This document shows positions 1-9,043 of a DNA stretch of 64,000 nucleotides, in pieces. Source of the DNA: Psychrobacter immobilis. GTDB taxonomy: Bacteria > Pseudomonadota > Gammaproteobacteria > Pseudomonadales > Moraxellaceae. The stretch covers positions 116,007 to 180,006 of the forward strand of contig NZ_CAJGZQ010000006.1 in NCBI RefSeq assembly GCF_904846185.1, given 5' to 3'. How positions within the stretch are numbered: position 1 is the first letter of the stretch; each line of letters begins with the position of its first letter. The notes beneath the pieces were generated by a model. It was not told the DNA's origin, searched no databases, and saw only the letters and a list, made by a program, of their open reading frames with translations. The position numbers and the translations under genes were made by a program.

Positions 1-957
1 GAGACCCAAGCACATGAGCAAATGGACATGGCGCTAAGCGAAGGGGTGAATTTTTGGGATACGGCGGAGATGTATCCATCGCCGCCAGATAAAGACAAGC
101 AAGGTGATACAGAACGTTTCATGGGCACGTGGTTTAATAAAACCCAACAGCGGGATAAAGTCATTCTTGCTAGCAAAATATCGCCGATGGATTTTTTGCG
201 TGATGGGCAAACGCGTTTTAATGCCGAACATATTAGCAGCGCCATCGATGGCAATCTTCAGCGTTTGCAGACCGATTATATTGATATTTACCAGCTCCAT
301 TGGCCTGAACGCCAAGCAAATTTTTTTAGTCAGCTTGGCTATACCAAAGAGATGGCATCGCAACCATTAGATGATTTGACGCCATTTCTAGAGACCATTC
401 AAGCGTTAAATGATGAGATTAAAAAAGGGCGTATTCGCGCTTATGGACTATCGAACGATACCGCTTGGGGACTGATGCGCTATCTATGGGAGGCGGATAA
501 AAATGGTTTGATCGCTCCTATCACGGTGCAAAATCCTTATAGTTTGCTAAATCGCTTATATGAAGTCGCTATGGCAGAGATTACGCACCGTGAAAATGTA
601 GGTCTATTGGCTTATTCACCGCTTGGCTTTGGTGTCTTATCTGGTAAATATCTCGATGGCAAACGTCCAGCGGGTGCGCGACTCACGATGTATGATCGTT
701 TTGCGCGCTATACCAATGAACAAGCGCTATTAGCCACTGCTCAATACGCCAAAATTGCAGCGGATGCAGATTTAGATATGGTACAGATGGCATTGGCTTT
801 CGTTAACTCACGCTCATTTGTTACCAGTAATATTATTGGCGCTACTACGATCGAGCAGCTAAAATCCAACATCGATAGTATCCATTTAACCTTAAGCTCA
901 GAAGTATTGGAAGCGATTGAAGCCGTGCATACACAGCATCCCAATCCATCACCCTAA
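1..957 (+). CDS. Tas-like aldo/keto reductase (5' end outside window)
   Basis: NADPH-dependent aldo/keto reductase of the Tas/YajO type. The reading frame is open from base 1 (ETQAHEQMDMALSEGVNFWD), so the protein starts upstream of the window; the first in-window ATG (base 22) is internal. Visible family motifs are the DTAEMYP segment with the catalytic-type Tyr, the substrate/cofactor barrel strand DYIDIYQLHWPER, GRIRAYGLSN, and the C-terminal cofactor loop around SNIIGATTIEQL. About 318 residues are present of a usual length near 345. Substrate cannot be told from sequence. It ends at a shared convergent terminator with the plsC-like gene. Confidence 0.85.
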   Translation, partial: ETQAHEQMDMALSEGVNFWDTAEMYPSPPDKDKQGDTERFMGTWFNKTQQRDKVILASKISPMDFLRDGQTRFNAEHISSAIDGNLQRLQTDYIDIYQLHWPERQANFFSQLGYTKEMASQPLDDLTPFLETIQALNDEIKKGRIRAYGLSNDTAWGLMRYLWEADKNGLIAPITVQNPYSLLNRLYEVAMAEITHRENVGLLAYSPLGFGVLSGKYLDGKRPAGARLTMYDRFARYTNEQALLATAQYAKIAADADLDMVQMALAFVNSRSFVTSNIIGATTIEQLKSNIDSIHLTLSSEVLEAIEAVHTQHPNPSP

Positions 958-1033
958 TTTTAGCTTGAGGTGACACCATGGTCTGATGCAAACCAGACTT
1001 TGACGCATTGAGGCTGCTGTATTTTTAATCGAC

Positions 1034-1082
1034 AAAAAAGGCGCAAATCGCAGTTATAAACTGAGCGATTTGCGCCTTTTTT
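1034..1082. terminator. Bidirectional rho-independent terminator
   Basis: A perfect stem of AAGGCGCAAATCGC with its complement around a 13-base loop, flanked by A-tract on the left and T-tract on the right. It can end both the rightward aldo/keto reductase and the leftward acyltransferase transcripts. Confidence 0.85.
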
Positions 1083-1125
1083 ATTAGAGCGTGTTAAATA
1101 TTCGAAACTATTAAGCTGTCACCGC

Positions 1126-1926
1126 TTAAACTTTAGCGACTTTCGTTAAGACTCGCGAATGCAGTTCCGCCAAACCTTCTTGCATACGGGCTTGTAACAA
1201 ATCCGTCAATTCACTTTTGCTCAACCCTTTAGGATCTATTGGCTCAAGTGGCAATACATAGGCGGTCACATCTTTCGTATCGAGCACCTTTTTTATGCTC
1301 TCTTTCATCGTAAGCTTGCCATAATAAGGCAACTCTTCACTTAACGTGCCGTCTTTATTGACGTAAGCAATTACCAGCGGGCGTACGGGCACGTCAGCAT
1401 CTATGGCAGCTTGTAGCAACGTGCCATGAATACGCTTGATTTTCTTACCATCGGTGGTGGTCGCCTCAGGGAAGAATATGACCGAGAAACCTTTGGTCAA
1501 AAAACTGGCAATTTGGGCGGCGACCGACCCTGCATCACCGGAACCACGCTCGATAAATACCGTGCCTGCTGCATGAGCCAGCTTACCAAATACAGGCCAT
1601 TCACCGATTTCAGCTTTGGATAAGAAAAAAGCAGGACTCAGTGTCCCCACCACAGGGATATCCATCCATGACACATGATTGGATACCCATAATCCGTGGT
1701 GCTGCTCTACCCGCTCGACTGCCACAACCTTGACGCCAAAAGAGCCTGCCATTTTGCGGCAAAAGGCTTGAATATAGCGTGGCAATTTTTCGCGTGGTGG
1801 CTGTTTAAATGCGCCAATACGTTGGGCGGCGCGCAATCCACCAGCGATAGTAGTGGTCATGCCAGCAATTTGTTTGCCGCGCCCCAACTGTTGTCTGAGT
1901 GAGAAGCCTGACTTAGATTGGCTCAT
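1126..1926 (-). CDS. 1-acyl-sn-glycerol-3-phosphate acyltransferase family protein
   Basis: Lysophospholipid acyltransferase (PlsC/LPLAT superfamily), 266 residues, which transfers an acyl chain to lysophosphatidic acid or a related lyso-lipid at the inner membrane. The catalytic HX4D box is at residues 84-89 (NHVSWMD), followed by FIERG and FFPEATTTDG, the glycerol-phosphate binding blocks, and VRPLVIAY. It is monocistronic, with its stop close to a bidirectional terminator. Several PlsC paralogues are usual in Moraxellaceae, so the exact acceptor (lysophosphatidate, or an ornithine-lipid precursor as for OlsA) is open. Confidence 0.85.
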   Translation of the reverse strand: MSQSKSGFSLRQQLGRGKQIAGMTTTIAGGLRAAQRIGAFKQPPREKLPRYIQAFCRKMAGSFGVKVVAVERVEQHHGLWVSNHVSWMDIPVVGTLSPAFFLSKAEIGEWPVFGKLAHAAGTVFIERGSGDAGSVAAQIASFLTKGFSVIFFPEATTTDGKKIKRIHGTLLQAAIDADVPVRPLVIAYVNKDGTLSEELPYYGKLTMKESIKKVLDTKDVTAYVLPLEPIDPKGLSKSELTDLLQARMQEGLAELHSRVLTKVAKV

Positions 1927-2230
1927 CTGTGTCCCTCGTGGTTAAAAACATATGATTATATATCGTAAACAAGCGCCATGAGTATAACAAAATTTATTCA
2001 GTCAGTGACGATTTGTTCACTGAGTTGCTGTTTATTCAACCAGTTCTGCTGCGTTCACTGATTTGCCTATGGCTTTCATTTACGCTGTAACATAAAACCC
2101 TCGTTAATTGTGCTATAACGCTTTAATATTAACTGATGAGACCACATATATATGGTCATATGAACGCTATATCGACGTTTACTGAATGGATAATAGCGAT
2201 ATATTTACTTTATTAAATAGGTGATACTCT
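1927..2230. other. Divergent intergenic region, plsC-like / hflX
   Basis: About 300 AT-rich bases between two divergent genes, so it must hold both promoters. TATAAC and TAATAT hexamers occur near 2113-2130, but no convincing paired -35 box, operator or small ORF is seen. Confidence 0.4.
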
Positions 2231-3694
2231 TTGGATTATTTTGAAAGACACGAAGGTGGCGAGCGCGCCATTATAGTACATTTAGACATCCGTCAAATTC
2301 AAGATCCTGATGATTTAGGTGAATTTGAGCTGTTAGCAGACTCAGCAGGGGCTGATCGTTTGGCTTTAGTCACAGGCTCACGCCAAAGACCCGACGCCAG
2401 ATACTTCGTTGGTAGCGGCAAAGCAGAAGAAATAGCAGAATTGGTACGCGAACATGATGCGGATATCGTCTTATTTAACCATAGCTTATCGCCATCACAA
2501 GAGCGTAATATTGAAGCCTTGGTCAAATGTCGCGTACTGGATCGTACGGGTTTGATATTGGATATTTTCGCGCAGCGTGCCCGTACTTATGAAGGTAAGC
2601 TACAAGTAGAGCTGGCGCAGCTCAACCATTTATCGACGCGTCTGGTACGAGGTTGGACGCATTTGGAGCGTCAAAAAGGCGGTATTGGTCTACGTGGACC
2701 CGGTGAGACCCAGCTTGAGACCGATCGTCGCTTGCTACAAGTGCGCGTGAATCAGCTTAAAAGCAGAATCGAGAAAGTCAGACAGACACGTGCGCAAGGT
2801 CGAGCCCGCCGCCAAAAATCAGATGTGCCGACGATTTCGCTTGTCGGTTATACCAACGCTGGTAAATCGACGCTATTTAACCGCTTGGTCGACGAGAATA
2901 TCTATGCAGCGGATAAACTATTTGCCACGCTTGATCCTACTTTACGCCGTTTAGACTGGCAGGGCGTTGGTCGTGTTGTTTTAGTCGATACGGTAGGTTT
3001 TGTCCGTCATCTGCCGCATGAGTTGGTCGAATCCTTTCATGCGACATTAGAAGAAACCTTGGAAGCAGATTTATTGCTACACGTCATCGATTCTTCTAGT
3101 GAAGATATGCATGAGCAAATTCAGGCGGTCAAAGACGTATTAGCGGAGATTGATAATGATGTACCAGTGCTCAATGTCTACAACAAAATTGATTTGACAG
3201 ATGAGCCTGCACATATTGGTTATGCTAGCGAAGGACAACCCAATCGCGTCTATGTTTCTTCTAGAGAAAATCTAGGTATGGAAGCGTTGTCGTTAGCCGT
3301 CCAGCAGTTACTGACTGGTACACTCACCACCTTTGAGTTGACCTTACCTTATCATGCAGGTCAGTTAAAAAACGCCTTATATGAGCTGGGTGTTATTCAG
3401 GAAGAGAGCTACGATGACAGCGGGCATGAATGTTTAACGATTCGCTTGCCAAGCGATACGCTAAGACAACTACTAGGTCAGGCCAATTTAGAACCTTTAG
3501 ATGTACTGCCATTAGCACAAGCCACATTATTGATGCCAGTACTTGAAGACTTCGAAAAGCCTGACGAGGTTGAAGAGCCGACGATGACCAAGGCAGAAGA
3601 AAAAGCGTTTGATGAGTTTGATGCGCTGAATTCTGAAGCCGCTAAGTCAGAGGAATTAGCAGTAGAAGTGGAAACTCCTGACTCAAAGATATAA
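2231..3694 (+). CDS. hflX: Ribosome-associated GTPase HflX
   Basis: HflX GTPase that splits and rescues stalled 70S ribosomes, notably under heat stress. The N-terminal HflX domain (about 1-190) includes ALVTGSRQRPDARYFVG and the glycine-rich GGIGLRGPGETQLETDRR region. The G domain has G1 GYTNAGKST (206-214), G3 DTVGF (253-257) and G4 NKID (318-321). I chose the TTG at 2231 because the protein then begins (DYFERHEGGERAI) exactly where other HflX proteins do, and no ATG lies nearby. An acidic tail of about 60 residues after position 425 is not part of the conserved core. It stands alone here, not behind hfq as in enterics. Confidence 0.95.
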   Translation: MDYFERHEGGERAIIVHLDIRQIQDPDDLGEFELLADSAGADRLALVTGSRQRPDARYFVGSGKAEEIAELVREHDADIVLFNHSLSPSQERNIEALVKCRVLDRTGLILDIFAQRARTYEGKLQVELAQLNHLSTRLVRGWTHLERQKGGIGLRGPGETQLETDRRLLQVRVNQLKSRIEKVRQTRAQGRARRQKSDVPTISLVGYTNAGKSTLFNRLVDENIYAADKLFATLDPTLRRLDWQGVGRVVLVDTVGFVRHLPHELVESFHATLEETLEADLLLHVIDSSSEDMHEQIQAVKDVLAEIDNDVPVLNVYNKIDLTDEPAHIGYASEGQPNRVYVSSRENLGMEALSLAVQQLLTGTLTTFELTLPYHAGQLKNALYELGVIQEESYDDSGHECLTIRLPSDTLRQLLGQANLEPLDVLPLAQATLLMPVLEDFEKPDEVEEPTMTKAEEKAFDEFDALNSEAAKSEELAVEVETPDSKI

Positions 3695-3729
3695 ATGACT
3701 GAATCTGTAAAATAGCTTTATAAAAGACA

Positions 3730-3765
3730 AAAGGATGATATCCATTGATATCATCCTTTTTTTTG
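3730..3765 (+). terminator. Terminator after hflX
   Basis: AAAGGATGATAT pairs with ATATCATCCTTT around a short loop and is followed by eight T. Confidence 0.85.
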
Positions 3766-4078
3766 GCACATAGCATTAAATTTGGGGCTTTCCGATCACC
3801 AAAACGCGCTACCATAGCCTATGTCGTTCAAAGTGAGCACAAGGTAGCCTGGCGCAAATGATACATTCATTATAGTAAGCGAGCTTAACACTGTTGCTAT
3901 TTATAATCGCACTGACGATATGCTATAAGCTTTATTAGTTTGCCTACTCTCTATATAATCATCGGCTATAGGTTCAACCAATATTCATATCATTGATAGA
4001 TAGAACACACTCATTAGAGTGCGGTTACCTATTTTGTGGCTCCCATCCTATCTATTTCTAAATCGGCCAGTATTTCTT
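3766..4078. other. Intergenic region upstream of lrgA-like gene
   Basis: About 310 bases with no ORF or RNA I can support. It presumably carries the promoter of the lrgA/lrgB-like pair; no clear -35/-10 pair or regulator site is recognised. Confidence 0.35.
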
Positions 4079-4513
4079 ATGAAATCTACTCATTCCGCCC
4101 ATTTGCCGCTATGGCTTGCCTTAATCCTGACACTCACGATGGTCATCGTGGTTCGTGAATCAGCCGTTATCATCTGTCAATTAGCAGGAATAGAAAAGGC
4201 TGCCAACATCGTTGGATTGGTCGCCATGTTCTTTATTTTGATGGCATGGCGATTACTTAAAGGGCTGCCCAGTTGGCTCACCCAAGCCAGTAACACTTTA
4301 TTGGTGGATAGCGGTTTTGCTTTTTTGCCCGTGTCTGCAGGTGCAGGCTTACTGCTATTTGCTTTAGGTGATGAGCTTTGGGGCGTTATGCTGACGATCA
4401 TTATTAGCACACTCATACCGCTTTGGGGACTTGCCATACTTGCCAACCGTTCGCTCAATCACGATGTTAGCATCGATAGCACCACCGTTGAAGAGCACAA
4501 AGGACAGCTATGA
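4079..4513 (+). CDS. CidA/LrgA family holin-like membrane protein
   Basis: Small integral membrane protein of the CidA/LrgA family, partner of LrgB/CidB, implicated in murein hydrolase control, autolysis and, in several bacteria, export of small carboxylates. From the ATG at 4079 it is 144 residues with four hydrophobic segments. The family block is LPVSAGAGLLLFALGDELW, matching the conserved FFVPAGVG-type region. A GTG at 4019 would add 20 residues, but neither start has a strong Shine-Dalgarno. It is followed 22 bases later by the lrgB-like start, the usual two-gene arrangement. Confidence 0.75.
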   Translation: MKSTHSAHLPLWLALILTLTMVIVVRESAVIICQLAGIEKAANIVGLVAMFFILMAWRLLKGLPSWLTQASNTLLVDSGFAFLPVSAGAGLLLFALGDELWGVMLTIIISTLIPLWGLAILANRSLNHDVSIDSTTVEEHKGQL

Positions 4514-4535
4514 GCTGCATGAACAAGGAAATGCA

Positions 4536-5225
4536 ATGATTTTTGATAACGTGTTTGTGGCAACCTTTGCGGCGATATTATTAACGCTAATCGCTCATGT
4601 GACTGCTCGTGTATTGGCACGTAAGCTCTCATGGCTGCCGATGGTGATTACGGCGTTGGCGCTTGTTCTCTTATTTTTGTTTATCCTACAATGGGATTAC
4701 AACGATTATTACGATGTTGCCAAGCCTGTATTTGATCACTTATTGGGATATGTCACCGTACTGTTGGCAGTACCATTAGCAGCAATGAACTTTAAAGGTC
4801 TGCCAGTCAAAAAGCTTACTCTCATAGTTATCCTTGCAAGTGTGGTTGGTGCATTGCTACCGATGTCATTGGCTTATTTATTTTCATTAAGTCACGACAC
4901 CATACTCGCTTTCGCAACGCGTTCAGTGACCACCCCAATCGGTCTGAGTGTCGCAGATTTAATCAAAGCACCACTAGCCATGGCGAACTTAATTATTATT
5001 GTCTCAGGGCTTATCGGTGGTACTTTGGCGCGCTTTTTATTTCGCGGTATCGATGATGATCGTGCCAAGGGCTTAGCACTTGGATTGGCAGCGCATGCTT
5101 TTGGTACCGTCGAAGCATGGCAAATTAGCCACACTGCTGGGCGTTATGCGGCATTTGGACTGGCAGTAAACGGGCTGGTCACCGCCGTTTGGGTGCCTAT
5201 TTTTATCAGTGCACTTTCTATATAA
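4536..5225 (+). CDS. LrgB/CidB family membrane protein
   Basis: LrgB-type inner-membrane protein of 229 residues with about six to seven hydrophobic segments. The conserved family stretch SVTTPIGLSVADLI and the C-terminal block with AAHAFGTVEAWQIS and GLAVNGLVTAVWVP are clear. The frame is open upstream, but the ATG at 4536 has AAGGAA five bases before it and gives the normal family length (about 230), so the longer version overlapping lrgA is rejected. It forms an operon with the preceding gene; the pair is linked to murein hydrolase regulation or metabolite export in other bacteria. Confidence 0.85.
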   Translation: MIFDNVFVATFAAILLTLIAHVTARVLARKLSWLPMVITALALVLLFLFILQWDYNDYYDVAKPVFDHLLGYVTVLLAVPLAAMNFKGLPVKKLTLIVILASVVGALLPMSLAYLFSLSHDTILAFATRSVTTPIGLSVADLIKAPLAMANLIIIVSGLIGGTLARFLFRGIDDDRAKGLALGLAAHAFGTVEAWQISHTAGRYAAFGLAVNGLVTAVWVPIFISALSI

Positions 5226-5226
5226 C

Positions 5227-5269
5227 CCTGTTCAAAGCACTTCCCAGTGCTCCAAACAGCTTTTATTTC
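5227..5269 (+). terminator. Probable terminator after lrgB-like gene
   Basis: AGCACT/AGTGCT stem nested inside a weaker CTGTT/AAACAG stem, followed by an imperfect T-rich run (CTTTTATTTCT). Confidence 0.5.
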
Positions 5270-5613
5270 TCATGATTCATTCATTGCCACAGCCAGAATA
5301 TTCACGTACCACATACGCCTAAAAACAATAAAGCCGATACTCCATCAACGTACTCAAAAACGGTAGTGTGTTGATTTTTTTACAAATTAAAAATGACTTT
5401 TATACTTTGTGCTGATAATCGTATGCGTCGAAAAGTTATTATATGTTATAGTAAGCAACTATTATTTTTTGTATCCAATGCGAGTGGTTTCTAGTTAGAC
5501 GTGGTTTTTGCTAGGGTGCTATATCGTTTACAGCGATAAAATCCTACCAGCACGATAACCGCTTAAATGCGCAAAACGACGCGCCTATAGGCAAAGCAAT
5601 TTGCTATTACTCG
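5270..5613. other. Intergenic region upstream of lytic transglycosylase
   Basis: About 340 AT-rich bases with no ORF supported. A TATACT hexamer at 5401-5406 is a possible -10, with TTACAA at 5380-5385 fifteen bases upstream as a poor -35. Nothing else is recognised. Confidence 0.3.
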
Positions 5614-6456
5614 ATGAAAAGTGATAACCCTATGATAAATGTTACAACCTTAGTGACTCGCTGCTTGTCTCCTGTTTTATTGACCGCTGTCGCCCTATCC
5701 AGCCTATCTCTATCTGTTGCTGCTAAAGCAGGTAATATGTATATTTACAAAGACAAAGGCGGACAAGTCTTACTCACTAACGTCAATCCAAGTGGTAATT
5801 TTGACAAATTCACCAAAAAGGTAAAAGTCACCTACTACAAAGATTCTAAAATGTATGACGGTAGTAGTGACAATAGCAGCAGTAATTACGGTAGTAGCTC
5901 TGCCAGCAGTAGCGGAAGCCGCAACTCATACGACAGTTATATTCGCGCCTCAGCTCAGCGTCATGGCGTAGATCCTGGGCTTATAAAAGCAATGATGCAT
6001 AGCGAATCCGCATTTAACCCAAATGCACGCTCACCTGTCGGTGCGCAAGGTCTCATGCAGCTAATGCCAGCGACTGCGCGACGCTTCAAAGTCAGCAATC
6101 CTTGGAACCCTGCAGATAATATCGAAGGCTCTGCTAAATATATTGCATGGTTGATGAAGCGGTTTAATAACAACGTAGAATTTGCGGTTGCGGGCTATAA
6201 TGCGGGTGAAGGTAACGTTGATAAATATAACGGCATCCCGCCTTTTAAGGAAACCCGTAACTATGTCAAAAATGTCATGAGCCGTTACCATAGCTTGTAT
6301 AAAAACGATTCAGGGCTATCAGGCGGTACCATGAACGCTAGCAATCAAATCGCCAATCCTAGTCTCAGTAGCGGCTTACAAAACGTCAGCTATGGCACCA
6401 GCAGTAATAGCAATAGTGCCAGCTATGCCAACTCAGCATATGATGCGCTACGCTAA
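5614..6456 (+). CDS. Secreted lytic transglycosylase (SLT domain)
   Basis: Periplasmic or outer-membrane-associated peptidoglycan lytic transglycosylase, 280 residues. The N-terminus carries a signal peptide (hydrophobic VLLTAVALSSLSLSVAA, about 21-37) and a short DUF4124-like stretch with the YIYKDKGG motif. A serine/asparagine-rich linker (about 84-106) leads to the SLT family 1 domain (about 112-228). Catalytic Glu131 lies in HSESAFNPNA, followed by GAQGLMQLMPATA and the AGYNAGEG motif. The start may be 5614 or 5632; neither has a strong Shine-Dalgarno. The tail after 235 is low-complexity Ser/Asn. It resembles the MltC/Slt35-like small SLT proteins common in Moraxellaceae. Confidence 0.88.
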   Translation: MKSDNPMINVTTLVTRCLSPVLLTAVALSSLSLSVAAKAGNMYIYKDKGGQVLLTNVNPSGNFDKFTKKVKVTYYKDSKMYDGSSDNSSSNYGSSSASSSGSRNSYDSYIRASAQRHGVDPGLIKAMMHSESAFNPNARSPVGAQGLMQLMPATARRFKVSNPWNPADNIEGSAKYIAWLMKRFNNNVEFAVAGYNAGEGNVDKYNGIPPFKETRNYVKNVMSRYHSLYKNDSGLSGGTMNASNQIANPSLSSGLQNVSYGTSSNSNSASYANSAYDALR

Positions 6457-6489
6457 AATGAAGACTACATGAACCGTTGAATCCAAACG

Positions 6490-6526
6490 TAAAAAAGCCC
6501 GTTAATATAATTAACGGGCTTTTTTG
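6490..6526. terminator. Bidirectional terminator between SLT gene and tsf
   Basis: AAAAAAGCCCGTTAAT pairs with ATTAACGGGCTTTTTT around a four-base loop, with A- and T-tracts on both sides, so it serves both convergent genes. Confidence 0.88.
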
Positions 6527-6667
6527 TGCTAAGAGGCTTTATCTATTCATTCATAATCTATCTTGTCATATTTTTTGAGTTCGATACAAGATTAACAATA
6601 AAGCTGATCTGTGAGTACCAAACCAGAAAGCTTAGCACTCACCTTTCTTCTTAGCAAAATTTAAAAA

Positions 6668-7552
6668 TTACTTGTTAGCCAGTGCTTGTGTTGCAGCAAC
6701 TTCAGCAGCAAAGTCTTCTTGCTTTTTCTCGATGCCTTCACCAACTTCTAGACGTTTGAAAGCAAGTACTTTTACGCCTTCAGCTTTTAGTACATCACCA
6801 ACTTTCTTCTCGTTGTCCATAACATATGGCTGACGTAGTAAAGTCACTTCTTCTAGATACTTACGTAGGCCACCTTCGATCATTTTTTCAACGATGTTAT
6901 CAGGCTTGCCAGACTCACGAGCTTTTGCTTCGATGATGTCTTTTTCGCGTGCTAATAAATCAGCATCTACACTTTCGTCATCAACCGCAACTGGGTTGAA
7001 TGCTGCGATATGCATGGCAAGGTTTTTGCCAGTATCTGCGTTGCCGCCTTCAAAAGATACCACAACACCGATACGTAAACCATGACGGTATGAAGCAAGG
7101 TTGCTACCTTCTAATACTTCAACGCGGCGTACTTGGATATTTTCGCCGATTTTTTGTACCAAAGATACACGAGCTTCTTCAACAGTCTGACCATTGCCAT
7201 ATGGCAATTCAGCGATAGCAGCTACGTCAGTCACATTGTTTTCTAATGCAATATTCGCTACTGCTTCTGCAAATGCCGTAAAGTTTTCGTCTTTTGCAAC
7301 GAAGTCAGTTTGGCAGTTTACTTCTAACAAGAATGCTTTGTTGTCGCCTTGAGCGATGATAATAGCGCCATCAGCTGCAATGTTACCCGCTTTTTTAGCT
7401 GCTTTGGCTTGACCAGATTTACGTAGGTTATCAATGGCAGTTTCTACATCACCGTTTGATTCTTCTAACGCTTTTTTACATTCCATCATGCCAAGACCAG
7501 TACGGTCACGCAATTCTTTTACCATTTTGGCAGATACTTTTACTTCTGACAT
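6668..7552 (-). CDS. tsf: Translation elongation factor Ts
   Basis: EF-Ts, 294 residues, the guanine-nucleotide exchange factor that recycles EF-Tu. It starts [20 protein letters not shown], the UBA-like N-terminal domain, and has the core motif [10 protein letters not shown] that contacts the Tu nucleotide site, then the two-part dimerisation/core region. Length matches the E. coli protein (283) closely. It lies downstream of rpsB as in most bacteria, but the 332-base gap is much longer than usual and contains a hairpin. AAGGTAAC precedes the ATG. Confidence 0.97.
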   Translation of the reverse strand: MSEVKVSAKMVKELRDRTGLGMMECKKALEESNGDVETAIDNLRKSGQAKAAKKAGNIAADGAIIIAQGDNKAFLLEVNCQTDFVAKDENFTAFAEAVANIALENNVTDVAAIAELPYGNGQTVEEARVSLVQKIGENIQVRRVEVLEGSNLASYRHGLRIGVVVSFEGGNADTGKNLAMHIAAFNPVAVDDESVDADLLAREKDIIEAKARESGKPDNIVEKMIEGGLRKYLEEVTLLRQPYVMDNEKKVGDVLKAEGVKVLAFKRLEVGEGIEKKQEDFAAEVAATQALANK

Positions 7553-7884
7553 AAGAGTTACCTTTTATTATGTATGGGAGTGCTTAATTTCTATGAGATA
7601 TATCTTTGCTATCTATTGGTACTATATCGCTCTTATAGTAATGGAAGCACTCATGGTTGATCGTGATAACAGACATCATTGTAATAACAGATATTGTGCA
7701 TCACGAGGGCATATATAAGCGATAATACTCGCTTATTAACGAGTGTTCCATCAACAATAAGGCATGACGAGTAAAACTACATCATGCCTATTGTGAGCTT
7801 ATACGCTGTTAATAACTTTATATGGATGCAGATAGTGTGACTATCAAGCTATCCTTACAAAGTTAAACCTTTTGGGTCAGCCAA
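7553..7884 (-). other. Long rpsB-tsf spacer with hairpin
   Basis: A 332-base spacer without a supported gene. It holds an inverted repeat at 7755-7794 (CAATAAGGCATGA with TCATGCCTATTG, one bulge). On the transcript it has no U-tract, so it looks more like an RNA processing or attenuation structure than a full terminator. A 94-residue plus-strand ORF crossing into tsf is judged spurious. Confidence 0.5.
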
Positions 7885-8682
7885 TTATTCTGCTGGAGTC
7901 GCCGCTTCTTCTGCTTTGGCTTCAACTGGTGCTTCTTCAGTAGCAGGTGCTTCTTGCTCAGCTTTGCCGCCCGCTTGAGTCTGTGCGTATTCTTTACCAG
8001 CGATAATCGCATCAGCCATAGAAGTCACATACAAGGTCACAGCACGGATAGCATCATCGTTTGCTGGGATGATGTAATCAACGTTATCTGGGCTAGAGTT
8101 AGTATCAACGATACCGATAACTGGGATACCTAGATTTTTAGCTTCTTTGATAGCAATCGCTTCATGATCTACGTCTACAACGAAGATTGCATCAGGTAGG
8201 CCGCCCATATCTTTAATACCGCCTAGTGAACGCTCAAGTTTTTCCATATCACGAGTACGCTCTAACGCTTCACGCTTAGTAAGCTTGGCGAAAGTACCGT
8301 CTTCTGCTTGCTTTTCTAGCTCTTTTAGACGGTTGATTGACTGGCGAAGTGTTTTCCAGTTAGTCAACATACCACCTAACCAGCGATGGTCAACGTATGG
8401 CATGCCAGCGCGTGCTGCTTGCTCAGCGATGATACCGCTTGCTGCGCGTTTAGTACCTACGAACAATACTTTGTTTTTCTTAGCAGCTAAGCCGTTAACG
8501 TAAGTCAATGCTTCGTTAAACGCTTTTACTGTGTGCTCTAAGTTAATGATGTGAATCTTGTTACGGGCACCAAAGATGTATGGTCCCATTTTTGGATTCC
8601 AAAAACGTGTTTGGTGACCAAAGTGAGCGCCGGCTTGTAGTAAGTCGCGCATTTCGATTTTGGTTGGATTCTTTGTAGACAT
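7885..8682 (-). CDS. rpsB: 30S ribosomal protein S2
   Basis: Ribosomal protein uS2, 265 residues, essential for assembly of the small-subunit body and for binding of S1. The S2 signatures are [19 protein letters not shown] near the N-terminus and [19 protein letters not shown] in the middle. The C-terminal tail of about 30 residues is rich in Ala/Glu/Pro and is an extension relative to the E. coli protein (241). AGGAA precedes the ATG. It heads the rpsB-tsf unit and is preceded by a long leader. Confidence 0.97.
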   Translation of the reverse strand: MSTKNPTKIEMRDLLQAGAHFGHQTRFWNPKMGPYIFGARNKIHIINLEHTVKAFNEALTYVNGLAAKKNKVLFVGTKRAASGIIAEQAARAGMPYVDHRWLGGMLTNWKTLRQSINRLKELEKQAEDGTFAKLTKREALERTRDMEKLERSLGGIKDMGGLPDAIFVVDVDHEAIAIKEAKNLGIPVIGIVDTNSSPDNVDYIIPANDDAIRAVTLYVTSMADAIIAGKEYAQTQAGGKAEQEAPATEEAPVEAKAEEAATPAE

Positions 8683-8917
8683 GTGAAATTCCTATTGGTT
8701 GGGTTATGCCTCCACATCACAAAAACTGCCTATCTAGCGACACGCATCTGCTAACGGTTAATACTTATTGTGGCAGCACTAACTTTTTGCAAATTAATCA
8801 AGTCGCCAAACACCCAGCAATTTTTTGCCATGATGTGTGTGTCATTGGTTGATGGGTTGGTTTAAAAAATTGAGCTATCATTTGAACGTAAAAATACGAT
8901 GTGATAAAAAATAGCTG
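8683..8917 (-). promoter_or_regulatory. rpsB mRNA leader (probable S2 autoregulatory region)
   Basis: If transcription begins at the extended -10 noted just upstream, the leader is about 235 nt long. In gammaproteobacteria the rpsB leader is a known site of translational autorepression by S2. I have not modelled the fold here, so the functional assignment is by position only. Confidence 0.4.
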
Positions 8918-8923
8918 GGCTGT

Positions 8924-8932
8924 ATTTTAGCA
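8924..8932 (-). promoter_or_regulatory. Candidate extended -10 promoter of rpsB-tsf
   Basis: On the minus strand the sequence reads TGCTAAAAT, an extended -10 (TGn plus TAAAAT). rpsB promoters in gammaproteobacteria are known for extended -10 elements with weak -35 boxes, which fits; no good -35 is seen. Confidence 0.45.
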
Positions 8933-8988
8933 TATAATGCTTAGCGACTGCTAGCGCTATTATGCTGTTTAAGTGGATGATAACGCAT

Positions 8989-9015
8989 AAAAAAACGACG
9001 CATTAACGTCGTTCT
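8989..9015 (-). terminator. Terminator of the CheA/CheX-like operon
   Basis: On the minus strand AACGACG and CGTCGTT pair around TTAATG and are followed by seven T. It lies 29 bases past the last stop of the operon at 9044. Confidence 0.85.
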
Positions 9016-9043
9016 TTATACTGAATAAATGAGCAGCTGTAGA

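Noticed and set aside
1034..1082. CRISPR-like or REP element at the first hairpin
   Set aside because: Single copy with flanking A/T tracts between convergent genes: an ordinary terminator. No CRISPR array was seen anywhere in the window.
4431..4535. An N-terminal extension of the LrgB-like protein
   Set aside because: The extra 35 residues are out-of-frame lrgA sequence; the ATG at 4536 has a good Shine-Dalgarno and family-normal length.
7434..7718. A 94-codon plus-strand ORF across the tsf start
   Set aside because: It overlaps the first 120 bases of tsf in antisense, has no Shine-Dalgarno or family resemblance.
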